From positions 63,318,257 through 63,382,256 of the forward strand of contig CP154956.1 of NCBI GenBank assembly GCA_039621445.1: a DNA stretch of 64,000 nucleotides. Reading direction: 5' to 3'. The position numbers were made by a program, and so were the translations under genes. This document shows, in pieces, positions 13,001 to 24,800 of the stretch (the stretch's first letter is position 1; each line of letters opens with the position of its first letter). The notes beneath the pieces are model-generated. The model was not told the DNA's origin. It worked only from the letters and a program-made list of their open reading frames with translations, and made no database searches. The stretch is from Euglena gracilis (lineage: Eukaryota; Euglenida; Euglenophyceae; Euglenales).

Positions 13001-13024
13001 GTCGTGGACGATACGAAAGCTTGA
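4033..13024 (+). CDS. Spinster-like MFS transporter, multi-exon, 5' end not found
   Basis: Membrane transporter of the major facilitator superfamily; the substrate cannot be told from sequence. Exons read as 4033-4155, 4404-4504, 5440-5542, 5728-5813, 5903-6442 (interrupted by a transposon), 6779-6932, 7247-7443, 7637 to about 7725, 9025-9082, 11776-11821, about 12044-12153 and about 12912-13024 (TGA). Phases agree across most junctions. Seen: MFS motif A in the first half (GSLADRGNRKK, after TM2) and again in the second half (GGFLADRIFTGRKK), the TM4-5 signature TPAAYTLIADSFP, YGWRSTTVIIGAF, CWFGPTLASLYD, and SAQGLFSTLTAFG followed by IAPIVVGSLAS. This order is typical of Spinster-type and bacterial sugar/organic-acid MFS proteins. 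The first exon seen starts at LDISREQYAVLSG, so TM1 must lie upstream or outside the window. The junction between about 7725 and 9025 lacks a clean GT donor in phase; a GC-AG intron would fit. The border at 12044 is also tentative. Confidence 0.85.
5903..6442 (+). other. MFS exon split by a TIR element (candidate introner)
   Basis: The reading frame YGWRSTTVIIGAF (5903-5941) is followed after the element by FGILTALAGTVFIQ (6382 onward). Both belong to the continuous TM5-TM6 region of the transporter. Between them lies a 436-bp element flanked by CTTTCGCC and CTTTCGGC. The element contains stops, so it must be spliced out or the allele is dead. A GT lies six bases into the element (CAGGG|GTCTTC, intron from 5950). 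An AG lies in its right terminus (CTTAAG|AAAAACCCC, exon resumes 6370). Splicing there keeps frame and adds about eight residues. Element plus one target copy is 444 nt, also a multiple of three. Confidence 0.7.
5945..6380. mobile_element. hAT-like MITE inside a coding exon (family 1)
   Basis: 436 bp. Termini CAGGGGTCTTCTTAAAC and CCTTAAGAAAAACCCCTG; flanking 8-mers CTTTCGCC (5937-5944) and CTTTCGGC (6381-6388), 7 of 8 identical. It contains subterminal C-run/G-run pairs and CCAGC-rich sequence shared with 24158 and 60363. It has no transposase frame, so it is non-autonomous. Confidence 0.8.
7775..7990. repeat. Dispersed repeat with GATCCGGGGATCGAA core
   Basis: Shares with 13825-14000 the phrase CGATCCGGGGATCGAA, then AAAACGCATTT, TTTGGGTGG, and a following CAATGTCGACC / AAATCGACC block. 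It looks like two diverged copies of one repeat. Confidence 0.5.
8613..8665 (+). repeat. (GGGGCA)n minisatellite, G-quadruplex prone
   Basis: Eight tandem CAGGGG-type units with runs of four G separated by CA. This fits the G4+N1-7 quadruplex pattern on the + strand. It lies in the intron between transporter exons at 7.6 and 9.0 kb. Confidence 0.85.
9175..9440. mobile_element. hAT-like MITE (family 2)
   Basis: Termini CAGGTTTTTTTTGCCTTGGA and GGTCTTAAAAAAACCACTG. Flanks TTTGCAAG (9167-9174) and TTTGCTAG (9441-9448) match at 7 of 8. The interior is closely similar to 3635-3861. It lies in the transporter intron after the 9025-9082 exon. Confidence 0.75.
9776..9894. repeat. Perfect 29-bp inverted repeat around a C-run loop
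   Basis: The left arm 9776-9804 and the right arm 9866-9894 are exact reverse complements over 29 bp (core AAAAACTGGCTCCTACAC). The 61-bp spacer is almost pure C. It may be an entire small foldback element. Confidence 0.9.
10015..10990. repeat. Cluster of TTTATATTTGGGGG / TTATTATTTGGGGG repeats
   Basis: Repeated blocks combine TATTTGGGGGGG or TTATTATTTGGGG with short spacers and paired A-T/G-run borders. Related arrays lie at 5165-5250, 9565-9670, 13725-13815, 14040-14160, 14600-15260 and 22370-22600. They appear to be ends and fragments of one or more TIR families whose terminal motif is AACCCCC(A)AATATAAA. Confidence 0.55.
12627..12890. mobile_element. CCAGTCACTC-family TIR element
   Basis: Begins CACTGGCCGACCCC, GTGACTGGTTTTTTCAGAGT, then a long G run. 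It ends with TGGTTTTTCGAAGAGTGGAA and GACCCCCCGGGTGTCGGTG. Related copies are at 32081-32260 and 55362-55660. No clear target duplication seen. Confidence 0.5.
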
Positions 13025-13569
13025 TTGCCGCACACGACGGATGTCCTCTCTCGTCGCCGAGGGACGCCCCAGGGTGCGCGATGCCTCTGAGGCCCCATCT
13101 CTTCGAGGTTTACAGGCAGACTTGCGTTGATAAGCCTGCGGTTGCTTTTTGGCTTTTTTCCCTGTGTGTGGCACCTCTTTGTCCGGTTGCCATGCTTGCA
13201 GGCGCACTCTCACAGGGAGCCTGCCGAGAATGTGCTGCGGGTATCCTATTCCTCTGGATTGTGGATTATTCTTCCACCTTTAATAAACCTGCCGACTGCT
13301 CCTGGGCATCCCAAAGTGTCCAATTTTTTGGCAGAAGCGGCTCCTTCTTTGTGGCACGCAATTTTCCTGAGATGTTATGGCGAAATTCGTAGGGGGCTGA
13401 AGTTTGAGCTATCTTCCCTTTTTATTCCTTTTCAATTTGTGCTATTTCAACCCTGAAAAATTTCCAGTGGCAATTTTAGATCAGGTTTCCCACTTTTGAA
13501 AATGCATGCCTCAGTTTTTGAAAATCTTTCCAAATTTCTCATAAATTCAATTTTGGTTGGGAGTTTCAG

Positions 13570-14430
13570 CAGTGCAGCATGTAGCAGGGGGGGGAAATGC
13601 AACTTGCATAATTTGCATTTTTTTGCATAATCAGGTTTTCCCGAAATTTGCATTTTTTGCATTTTTTTTGCATTTTTTTTTGCATAAAATATTTTTCCGT
13701 GGAAAATTTTTTTGTAGTTGGTTGCCGTAAACCCCCCCCCCAATTAGAAGCCCCCCGGGGCTGCTATTCGGTCACTCTGCGGAAAACCCGAGGGGGGGGG
13801 GCTTCTAATTGGGTTCCCTTTGTCTAAAGGAAAAACTTCGGCCGGCGGTCGATCCGGGGATCGAAACGGGGTCCAAGTTTAAAAAATTGCAAGACGCATT
13901 TATTCTAGTTTTTGGGTGGATAGGCCATGTTTCAAGGACACTAGATATCACTTTTGTTCCCAATGTCGACCTTTTTTCGTGGAGAATTTTCGAGTTTTTC
14001 ACCATTTTTCGGAATTTTTTTCGTCAAATTCCCCCCGGCTTCGCCGGGGCGGGGGGGGCTGTTATTTGGATTTTTGGCGGGAAACCTGAGGGGGGGGGGG
14101 GGCTTCTATTTGGGGGGGGTTGTTATTTGGGGGGGGGGGCTTCTAATTGGGGGGGTTTATGTTTGGATTTTTTTGCATTTTTTTTGCATTTTTTACATAA
14201 AATATTTTGCCCTTGAAAAAAATTTTGTAGTTGGTTGGCATATGTTTTGGAATTTTTTGCATTTTTTTGCTTTTAGGCAGCAAAGCTCTGTCATATTCCA
14301 GCTTTTTCTCAAGGTTTTCATGCAAGCTGCATTTTTTTGCATTTTTTTGCATTTTTTTGCATTTTTTTGACTTGCATAATTTGAAGGGCCAAGTTGCATT
14401 TCCCCCCCCCCTGCATGTAGCGCATTTTGT
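13570..14430. mobile_element. Composite element with GCATTTTTTT arrays
   Basis: The left part reads GCATGTAGCAGGGGGGGGAA then ATGCAACTTGC. The right part, 14388-14425, is its inverted counterpart: AAGTTGCATTTCCCCCCCCC then CTGCATGTAGCGCA. Between are tandem GCATTTTTTT units (13600-13690, 14170-14365) and a nested GGGGGCTTCTAATTGGG repeat. Confidence 0.55.
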
Positions 14431-15149
14431 GTGTTGCTTTCTTGGTATTTTTGGAGCAAAATTTGATGGATTCTTATCTTTGGCAGCATCTGTTTCCTGG
14501 GGAAATGGGTTCTAGCAGCTTTCTTTCAAAATGCAGTTCCAAGTGTGTGCCACCCATTATTCTTGGAAAACATCTCGACCAAATGAACCAACCTCACCAT
14601 TCCACATAAACTCCCCATACACAATATAACACCCCTCCCAAACAATAACCCCCCAAATATTACCCCCCCCCTGAGGACCGATTTCAGCTTCCAAAAATAC
14701 CCCCCCCTCGACAACCTTGAAGGCAAAGGGGGAAAAAGAGGAAAATCAGCCGAAATGTTGCAAAAATCACACAATGGAATGAAATTGGTGCAGAAAATAT
14801 GTCCAAACAGCGTCCATCTTTTAAAGAATTCCTAAAAATTCCAAAAACAGTCACCTTCATCTTTGCTTTTTGAAAGATTTTTTTGGTGAAAATCATAACT
14901 GAGAAAAATTTGCCCAATTAATACCCCAATTGATAAACTCCCCCTGGACCTCGACTTCGAGTGTCTAAACGATGAACCGGGGGATCATTTTTGGGGGGAT
15001 CTGCTGTTTTGTTCAGCTTTCCAAAACTTCCCTTGTAGGTTTGCCCGGTACAATATCGAGCAAGTTCTCTCCCCAAAACAAGAAGCAACTGTTTTGGCAG
15101 AAGTTGTGAAGCTGAAAGTCTCTTTTCAACATCGGCCTCTTTCAGTCCT

Positions 15150-15550
15150 AAACCCCCAAATATAAAGCCCCCCCCCCCCCGGCTTTATATTGGGACGGGA
15201 TTTAAAGATCCTCAGGGGGGCTTTGGGATTTGGGGGGGGCTTTTTATTTGGGGGAGAAAATCAATTTTTTTTCGGGTAGCCTCTATGACCTTCGGCGGCC
15301 TTCAATTGTGGTCAAATACCATTTTTGTGCCAAATGTTCATTGTGTACCTCCTGTTTTTCGCAGAAATATGCAATGCTTATCCAAAATGGAGCAGTTGTG
15401 GTGGAAAAATGGTGTATCCGCCCAGAATTTTTTCTCTTTTTCCTGAATGACACCAGCGTCTGGCTCCCCATCAGGAGGGTGGGGGGCTTCTTTTTGGGCA
15501 GCGAAAACCAAACCCCCGGGGGGGGCTTTATATTTGGTGGGGGTTAGATA
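15150..15550. mobile_element. TIR element with CCCCCAAATATAAAGCC ends
   Basis: Termini CTAAACCCCCAAATATAAAG and GCTTTATATTTGGTGGGGGT TAG are inverted. The interior (TGTACCTCCTGTTTTTC, GTATCCGCCCAGAATTTTTT, TGAATGACACCA) is shared with 51165-51475, which has the same ends. No coding potential. Confidence 0.65.
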
Positions 15551-15812
15551 AAGCAATGCCGTTTCAGAAAAAACTGAGAATAGAAAATGATGGGCCGTGA
15601 CATTCTCCCTCCTTTGGCAAGGAACCACTGCGAACTGTGCCCCATTCAGACCCTGGATGTCCACCAGACGACAACGCTGTTTGTGGTTGCCCGGTAACTC
15701 AGGGCTGCGAATCTGTGCCGGGGGGTGGATGGCAATGGGCCGTTGCCCGACCCGTGTGCAGACCACCCCGGCGGCGATGGGGGGCCCCGGCTGATGCTCC
15801 GGGCCCCGCCCC

Positions 15813-18800
15813 ATGGCCGCCCTTCTGACCCGGCCGTGGGCGCTGGCGAGCCTCTTCGTGGCCGGCCTGCTCCTCATCCTCGTCTCCCAGCAGTCACTGA
15901 CCGGCAGGACCCGCCCAGCACTGGTTGGCCGACAGCGGCCGGCGTCCGTTCCCGTCCGTCCGCCCCCCTCCCCCCGTATGCCCCAAACCACCCTGCGCAT
16001 TTTTTTTTGGGCCGCAGCTGCTCAAGCAGTGCTGCGGCCACTTGCCCCCGGCTGCCACCGCCCCCTCCGCCGTGTCGCCCCCTCCGCCGCTCCCCGCGTT
16101 GCCCGCAGCCGCTGTGCTGCGCAAAGGGGCCAGCGCTGTGCTGCAGGCGCTGCCCCAGGTCTGTAGGATCAACCAGGGAGGAACTCGCCGTTGCGTGACA
16201 CAAAAGACGCCACGTTCAGTCACCCGCACACAAAGACATTCGCAATTACGTGCCACAGAAAAGCAGTTTTTAGGTGACCCATTTTGTCGGTCCCAAATGT
16301 CCTAGTGTCATTGTCCCTTTTCTGCTTCAGAAATTTCAAACAGCGCATTTCAGATGTCACAAACAAACAGTGCTGCATTCTCCCTGCCAGCAATCCTCCT
16401 CTTGCGCAATACATCGCACAGTATGTCGTGTTGCCCAAGGAAGGCCTGCTGGTGTGGTCGTGCCCGCCTGAGAGGCGGTGCGGTGGCTATGGCGACCGGA
16501 TGAGGCCAAGGAGGCCCCAGCACTTGATGCAAGGAGAATTTCTTTCCCAGTCTTACACAAGAAAAAAATGAGTCATAAGCCTGCCTGCAGCCAAAATTGA
16601 AAGCCTGGGCTTTCAATTTGCTGTTTTTTTCTCTTTGTCCCTGTGTTTTGTGCTGCTGGGACCCCCCCGAAAACGGTCTTTTTTGGCAATAGCACTGTTC
16701 AAGTTGGGGTGACCCCGGCAGCCCCACCTGCCCCAAATGTACCCCCCCACAACTTAACTGGGGTCAAATTTGGGGGCGGGGGTTCAAAGCATGTTTGGTG
16801 GAAACTCTCGGGACCTGAAATGTACATGTTTTTTTCACAACATTTTTTGCGGTCGTTTTCTCAAAATCCACCAACCTTTATTAACATTAGAGCTGGAAAC
16901 CATTTTTTTAGGCAAATAAAAGTCTCAGTTGTTGCCAAAACTGCCACGGAATGGATTTTTAGGGATTTTGCCATTCCATGCTGCCTGCACGGGGGGGGGG
17001 CACCTCCCCACCACCCAGATACGTTTATCCCAAGTTAACTCCCTGGCAATTGTGTCTTGCTTGCAACATCCCATTCTTGGCGTGATCCATATGTGCTCGG
17101 CGCAACCACCTCCATTCGAATCCCTCATCCCACGACAGTCTCCACTCCCCAGCGAGCACTTGTTTGGAACGAACCGGTCTTGCCCCCCCCCCGCCCCCCC
17201 AACGAACGCGCCCGCTCCCCACCGTTCCGCCCCCCCCCCCCGGCCGCCTTGCGGGCAAGGGATCGCCTCCGCCTTCCTGCTTGCGCTGCTCACGCGGCGG
17301 CAGTTCGGCATCTTCCACACGGACCCGGTGGAGCTGCGGGAGGTGCTCCGCCCCACTGCCCACGTGGCGTGGGACGTGTACCCCAAGGCCCGGGCCTACC
17401 CGGTGCAGATCAAGGATCGGCCCCCCAGGGCCGGGAAGGACGTCGTCTCCAAGATGCCACCCACGGTGTGGCTGGAGACCAACCAGGACCTGGTGGAGTA
17501 CCTCCAGTCCCTGCGCAAGTCATCGTCATTGCCTTCTGTGAACAACCGCCCCCCGTGCCCTTGTCCTTTGTCCCTGTGGCATTATTTGGTGGCGGGGGCA
17601 AGGCAAAAAAAGTTCCAACAACCTGGTACCCCTTTGTAATTTTGACAGCCAGAGTGGCACTTAAGGGTTTTAGGCGCAACTGCGCGCGAACTTTGAACGT
17701 GTCCGACTGCTTCAGTTTGCCGTGTTTGAAACTCCGGCCAGCCACGACCCACAGACGTGTTACCCAAGCACGGTCGGAGTGCCTTGGGATTTGAACCTTG
17801 AGAAGTGCTTCCGATTGACACGTTTTGACACGTTAAAGAGGTCGTCATGGCTCGTGTTTGAAACGTCAGCCAGCAAAAGTGAAATTAAAAAATCACTCGT
17901 GCCTCGGCTTTCAAACCTCGGCGGCTGAGGGCCAGACATAAGCAGCAGAAGAGGGGTCTTCAGTGGCCGGGGCTGGACGCCCGGTTGGTGACTGTCTGAG
18001 GAACGCTTTCACTTCTGAAAACGGCCGGTTTCGGTGTCCCCACACACGTGCAGGATGTGGGGTGTGTTGTGCAAGGTGCCGTTGGGTTGGAGGGTTGGGA
18101 GCTTTGGGTTCTGCAGGGCAGAGGGTGTACAGATGATTGGGGCCATTTGGACATGCGTGCAGTGGTGGGGCTGGTGGTATGCTGCAGCGTTGGATTACGC
18201 CGTATGTACTGACTGGCGGAGGAGATGTGTGGTCGCTGCCATGGTACAGACCCTGGCACCTGCTGGCGATCGCATCTGTGCACGGTTGGCAAGATATACG
18301 AGGACACTCCCAGTCGCTGGTTTGAAGTGGGGTCAGCTGAGTGTGCCTCCGGCCAATCCACGCACACACATGCGCCCATTTGAACACAACAAGTGTGCGT
18401 ATCTGCGCACGATCTGTGGCTCTTGCCACACAGAGGGTGTGCAGCCTCCGCCCTGTGAGCATGGCCAGGGTGAGGCGATGGTTGCGGTGCGTCGTGGGAA
18501 GTCTGTGTAAGTCGTACTGTAACGTCTGCCAGCCCCAATGCTGAACGCACGTTGGTGCAAAATGCTGGTACACGAGGCAGATGCGCCTGTGGAGTGGATT
18601 ATCATTTTTGGCCCCGGCTCTGCCGGGAATTGAGTGTTTTTTTTTGCTGCTTTTTTGAGGTTGGAATGACACGAAGACACCCAGACCTATCCCCCCAAAG
18701 TGAAAAAGCACCGACAAAAACGCCAAAACCCTGGTGACGCCTCCCCCCATTTTGTGCTCCTCACCGGTTGTTGACAGCTCTGGCTGGCTCCCTGGTTTTG

Positions 18801-21800
18801 GAGCACTTTTTTTTTGCTTTTGCCGACCCCACACTTGTGTTTTTGGGCGTTTCCCGGATCAGTCACGTCGCTGGACAGGGACGCAGGAAGGAAGGCGTGT
18901 TTGGGGCTTTTGTGAAGGCTTGTTTAGTGCGAAGGGAAAGTCCGAAGGTTCGAAGGGGAGGGAAGGGCCGTGAGTCCCCATCGAACTAGCAGTGAGGATG
19001 TGCCCGGCCTAATTGTGTCATGATGAAGCAGGAGAGGGGATCACACAAATTTCACTGGAATGATTTATGGCAGCCATGATTTGAACAAAGAAAGAATGTC
19101 GATTTGCACAATTGCACACATCCACAAAGAAAAAGGCTTAAGTGCGAGATGCACCACCTAAGTGGAGGGTGTTGGGTTTAGAAAGTGATGGGCGAGCCCC
19201 CATTTAACTTGCCGTTGTGACATGCTCGGGCAGATTGCATGGCTGTCAATGCCGGGCAGAGGTTTTGCCTTCACCGAGGAGAAGGCAGTTCCTCTGGTCT
19301 TTCAACAGTAGAGGATTTTCAAGGGAACGGAAGTTAACGTCTGGAAGGGGGTGCCCCAGGGCTTACATCCGGAGGCGATGTATCGTTTGCTCCGCAGGAC
19401 CATGCGCACCGGCGCTCTACTTCGAACGACTTGGGAACGAAAAGTATGCCACCGTGGGGTAGTGTTTCAAACTCGGCTGCGACCCCTCCTCGGAGTCTTC
19501 AGTGCGCTTCCACACAGAGGTCTGCAGCGCCCTGTGTTTTGGAGGTGGGCTGCCTGCAGAGTGCATGTGTGTGCAGCTGTGTCTGCATGCAGCGGCGCTC
19601 TGCATTTTGGGACTGGAGACGCCATCACCCTCGCTTCAAGGGCACTGTTTGTGGAGCGCAGTGATGATTCTGCTGGATCAAAAACTCCGGGAAATAATGA
19701 CCTTTTTTTAGCAGCCTTGCGCTTGTTTCCAAAGGAATTTACATGGACAAGTCCTCTTTTTTGAATTTGGGCCCGGATGCCCTCTTTTTGGCCAGTTCGT
19801 TTTTGAGTAGTGTTCACGTTGCGTGCAATCCGGAAACGGGGTTTGTGGAGGAGGTTATTTTCAGGGGTCTCAAAATTAGACCTGCCGATTGCGGTACCAG
19901 TTGTCAGTCATCGCAATAAATCAGGGGTTGGGTCTGTTTGGGTCTGTTTCAGAACCAAGAGTGCGGGATGTTCTCACCGTACAGCTCAATGAGGTTTAAC
20001 CAGGTTTTGAATAGTGCTGAGCTCTTAATGGGATTTGCACGTAATGGACGGCCAAAAAAGACAAGCATTGCAAATTTCAGGTTACTTATGATGATGCGCC
20101 GGGGGGGTCGAAAAACGCTCGCTTTCGGCTCAAAAACAGTTTTTCTGGGTCAGGGAGCCCAAAAAACGTTGTTTCAGGCAAAAAAAAAATCTTTTTCGAC
20201 TTTTTTTCAACCTTTTTGATTTGTTTTTGACCCAAAATCCATGGGTTTCGGGCCAAAACGTGGCGCTGGCGGGTCGAAAAACGCTCATCTTCAGCTCAAA
20301 AACAGCTTTTCTGGGTCCGAGAGGCCAAAAAACATCATTTTGAGCAAAAAAATCGATTTTTTTCGGATTTTTTGACCCAAAAATGACCGAAAACTGCTAA
20401 GTCAAAAAAGGCCAGAACTGTACAAAATTGACAAAATTGGCCGAAAATGGCCGCAACTCGGGCTACACGAAGAGTTGGGGGAAAAGTAAAGCATGGTTGG
20501 ACAGGGCAGGGCATTCCAAAGGCTTCATTTTTGCTCTCCGGACATTTTCTTTGATTTTGCTTCATTGTCGAGATATTTTGGGAAAACCATTTTTTGGCCC
20601 AAAAAAAAACGGCCCAAAAACACCCCAAAATGGCCGTTTTGGGTCACAAAAGCGCACCGGAACACGGGCCAGGCATGTCGGCGGCCAAAACGGCGAATGG
20701 GGCATGATATAGGGCCTCCAGGGGTACATTTGGTCAGTGGGGCACTTCCAGTGTGTTTTCTCGAGATATTTTCGAATGGACCCCCGCGAAATAGCAGAGT
20801 CGGATGAGAGGGGGGTAGGCCAATCTTACCCAGTTTGGACCCCTTCGCGCGTGAATAAGTTGGGCCTGGCGGGGAGTTGCGGGTCGAACGGAGGTGATTT
20901 GGAAACTAAAAATCCAGTCGCTCGCGACTGAAAAAAATCTGGGAACCGGGCCAGGGTCATGGTCATAATCCGCGGTTTTCACGGTCTACCCAGGGACGGG
21001 GGGGGGGAAGGGGGGGTTCGACCCCCCCTTTTCCCTGGTGGTAAGCTTCGCTCTTACCCATAAAGGCATACGAGCCCAGCGACCCCCATGTACAGCACGA
21101 TTTCAGACATGTGATCCTTCCTCAGAGACCCCCAATTGGGCGCGACATGCACTCGACCCCGGCCACCAATGGCCCCTCTTCAGTGTCCATTGTCAAGGCC
21201 TCAGCCTCCTGGTGCTGTGCCTGGGGACAATGGTGGCCTCCCTGCGTCGTGTTTGTTGGCAGTGGCTTCAAAATAGGGGCCGCGAAGAAAAAGATTTTGG
21301 GGGGATTAACGCGCGCACATGCGCACGACACTTGCGTTAGCATCCCATCTCTGCTGGGGTTCTCATCCCGGGCCACAGGGTCCCTCATCCAGGCCTCAAT
21401 CGTGCGCAAATGCGCACGAAGTGCTTATGTCCACAGGCGCAGGTGCGCGCGGTTAGGTGCTGAGTGTTGGTCCCTCCGGCTCAATATCTCCAATGCAGGG
21501 CCGGCAGTGGCCCTGCATTGGAGGGCTTGTGTTCCCGTCACCTGTTGTGTGTTCCGAAGTTTTTCGGAGGCCGACTGGTAGCCCTGCAGCCACTGGGGGG
21601 GTGAGCAGCAAAGACTGCATGTCCCCGTTAACCCCCCCAAATAACCTGGCGGGGGGGGGGGCAAAAAAAGATGCCCCCTTTCAGGCAAAATTCCTTTGCA
21701 ACGCTGAAAAAAGGGTCCAAATAACCTGGAAGGGGGGCAGGGCCAAAAGTTGGTTCCAATAACCTGACACCCGCCAGTTTAGTTCTCTCAGTGTCGCCTC

Positions 21801-24800
21801 TCGTTCTGGGTGCCCCAGCACCGAGGCACACGCCACACAGGAAGGGTCGGGTCGCGCGCACTTCCACCCAAATTTACCCTCAAAGCATGCGCACTTGCGT
21901 GCGAAAGGGCGTGTCCCTACGTGCGCAGCTGCGCAGGATCGTGCCATGTGATGTGAGCATGTCGTTCTGACTGGTGGTTTCAAGCAGCGCCGGGTCCCCG
22001 ACTGCAGACGGTCCGAGGTTTCTTTGGTGAAACCCTTAAGTGCCACTTTGGCTGTCTAAGTGTAAGGCAATAGTCGTCAAGGAAGAACTGGTCGGGGGGA
22101 AGGTGAAAACGATGGTTCCAGTAATTCTTGACACCTCTCGGGTTGCTTGAGGGGTTACTATGAGTGACAAGGGGCTTTCTGGCCTCTGAGATAATTGATT
22201 TTCTCAATACTGAACAGTAATATCTGAACAGTTCGTCATTGTTCAAGGGAATGACATGTGTTTTTCAGATGTTGTGAAGAAGGAATACACAGTGTTCCTC
22301 CATACATGTCAAGGATGATAATGTTTGTGGAAATGGGCTGAGCTGGCTTTGGTGGATAAAACCCCCCTCAAATACAAGAAACCTTTTGGCCGAGTTTGGC
22401 CTGACACCCAAATATCAGCAACCCCCAAATATGAGCAACCTCCTACTGACTGCTGTGAAGGAATATTCATTAAAATGCCATTAGCAGCAAAAAATCGACA
22501 TTCTAAAATCCAACAACCTCTAAATGTAAGCAACCCCCAGGGCCAAAACCCAGATGGAAGCAACTGGTTGCTTATATTGGGGGGGGGGCACTTGGTAAAT
22601 TTTTTGAACATGCGCCAAACAATCCAACTTGAAGGAAATTGTCAAGAACCACACTCTGGCAAATCTATGCACAAAGAACAGTGCAATTTTTCCGGAGCTT
22701 CTGTTGCATTTGACGCCTTAATGTGAAGTTCAGGACCATTTCTAGCCCAAACAACAGTTCAATGCAACAACTCAAAAAAAAAAGCACATCAATTCAGCCA
22801 CATTTTAACGTACAGTCATAAGAGCACCTGCCTGGCTCCCATTGACATTCCGGAGTGGGGGAACCACTGAGAGGTTCTAGGCAAGTTGAATGGTGAAAAA
22901 GCTTGAGGAGAATCAGTTCTTTTTTGTTTCCCAGGTTGGAGTGGTTTCCACACTGAATTTAATGGACCGCAAGGTTCTGTTCGATTTTAGTCGGGTGCCT
23001 ACCCCACGGGGGTTGCTAGGGGCAGGCACCCCATAGCACCCATCCGACCCCCCCCAGGGGGGTCGGGTTTTTGGGGGTGCCTGCCCATGGCAGGCACCCC
23101 CTCCGACCCCGGCGCAAAAGGCGCCGGGGGCCCGGAAAAGGGTCATTTTTGGTGAAACATTTCTGGGTCCCCCCCCCCGACCCCAACCCCCCGGGGGGGT
23201 GCCTGCTGGGGGCAGGCACCCTGTGGCACCTATCCCCCCCTCCCCCCCCCCGGTCGGTAAGCACAAGCCTGACATGGACTACCTCTGAGATTGATGATGT
23301 AAAGCGGTGGAACGGTGGCGTGAGAGGCCTGCTTATGCGGCAGCGCTGACCCGGATGGGTTTGGCCGAGGGCTGCGTGGACCTGTCGTGTGTGTACGGGT
23401 GCCTCTTCAACACGCTGTTCGACGTGGGGGAGGGTCTGCAGAGCACCGTGGCCTCCATGCTGGAGGAGCACCCGCAGTTTGTGTCAGTGCAGATCAGGAC
23501 GGGAGGTGGAGAGGTGTGAATTGTAGTATGTTTGACTTCTTAAAAAAGGCGGCCAAACAATGGGCCAGCAACAAAGGTGAAGCCTGCCCGCTGTGACGCA
23601 AAAAAGAACAGGCCGCAACCACAGTACTTTGTTATTTGAACAAAAAGACCCATCGTTGTTAACACCCCCTCCAGACGGCAGAGCCCCCTGGAAGGATGGA
23701 CCACATTCAGGGGGCAGACCTCCTGAGCAGGCACTCCAGCTTCAAGGTTCAAGGGCTCTGCAAGACCAGGAAAGGGTCATTTTTCTGCCCGCAATTCAGC
23801 AGGGGGTGGGGTAAGGCCTTTGCCCCCCGGAAGGCCTTACCCCCGGGGATCGTCGCCAAGATCCTTGTTGGGTGAAGCCAAGCTCAATTCATTTGGTCAT
23901 TATTAAAACTCTGGACCATTTTGATTTAATTGTCAGCAACTTTCGGCAATTTCCAACCATTTTGCCTGAGTTGTTGGTAACTTTCACCTGCCACCACAAT
24001 TCAGAAAATGAATGCATTTAGTTTCTGCCACTCTGATTGGTGGTGCATTTTCACCGGTTCAGCACACAACCAGCGTGTTCCTTCTGGCCAATATGTTCAT
24101 AGCAATGCGGGGTCAGCCCTGAGATTTTGTATGTGTCACGTTTGGATTTCTCACAACCAGGGAATTTCTTAAGCCGGAGGGTACCCTACCCCCCGGGGGG
24201 GGGTCCAGCCAGCCAGCAGCTCAAATCCAGCCAGCAGCCCAAATTCGGGCTGGGAGCCCCCCCCCCCGGGGGTCGACTGAAATAAAGTCGGGTCCAGCCC
24301 GGCCGGAGGCCGGGCCAGCCGGCCGCAGGCTGGCCAGCCAACTGGGCTGCCCAGCTCACCTATCCCTGCATTTTTTCCCCTCACCGCAGTTTCCTCCATC
24401 ACAGCCCCCAGCCTTGATCTAGCTCCATCCACCAAAATGTCGAAAATGGCAAAAATGTGTTAGAAAATTTTGTTTTTCACCGACCCAGCCCAGCCCAGCC
24501 CCCTCCAACCCCCTCCCCCCTCCCCCCACCCCCGGGGGGGGGTCCAGCCAGCAGCTCAAATCCAGCCAGCAGCCTTTTTGCCAGCCGGAGGCTGGACCCC
24601 CCCCCGGGGGGTCCTTAAGAAATTCCCTGCTCACAACCATGAAATAAGAAAGAACATCCTTTTTTATAAACCTACCTCCCCTTGTCTAAACACCACCTTT
24701 GTCTAAGCACCACCACCCTGGTTCTTTCCCATCTTTTTAAAGGTCATCTTGTTGGGGAGGCTTATTTTGCGTGTGGTTTTATCAGAAATTTCTTGAGAAT

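Larger units (their letters stand above)
13025..15812. other. Intergenic region between transporter and glycosyltransferase
   Basis: Repeats only. An AATAAA at about 13282, roughly 260 nt past the transporter stop, could be a polyadenylation signal (inference). Then follow the GCATTTTTTT-rich element (13570-14430), C-run repeats (14600-14720) and the 15150-15550 element. No promoter motif was recognised. Confidence 0.4.

Noticed and set aside
17911-18834. Longest open frame in the window (307 codons, minus strand)
   Set aside because: No recognisable domain, composition follows the GC-rich repeat block, overlapping frames are open on both strands, and it lies inside a glycosyltransferase intron. 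Not called as a gene or transposase.
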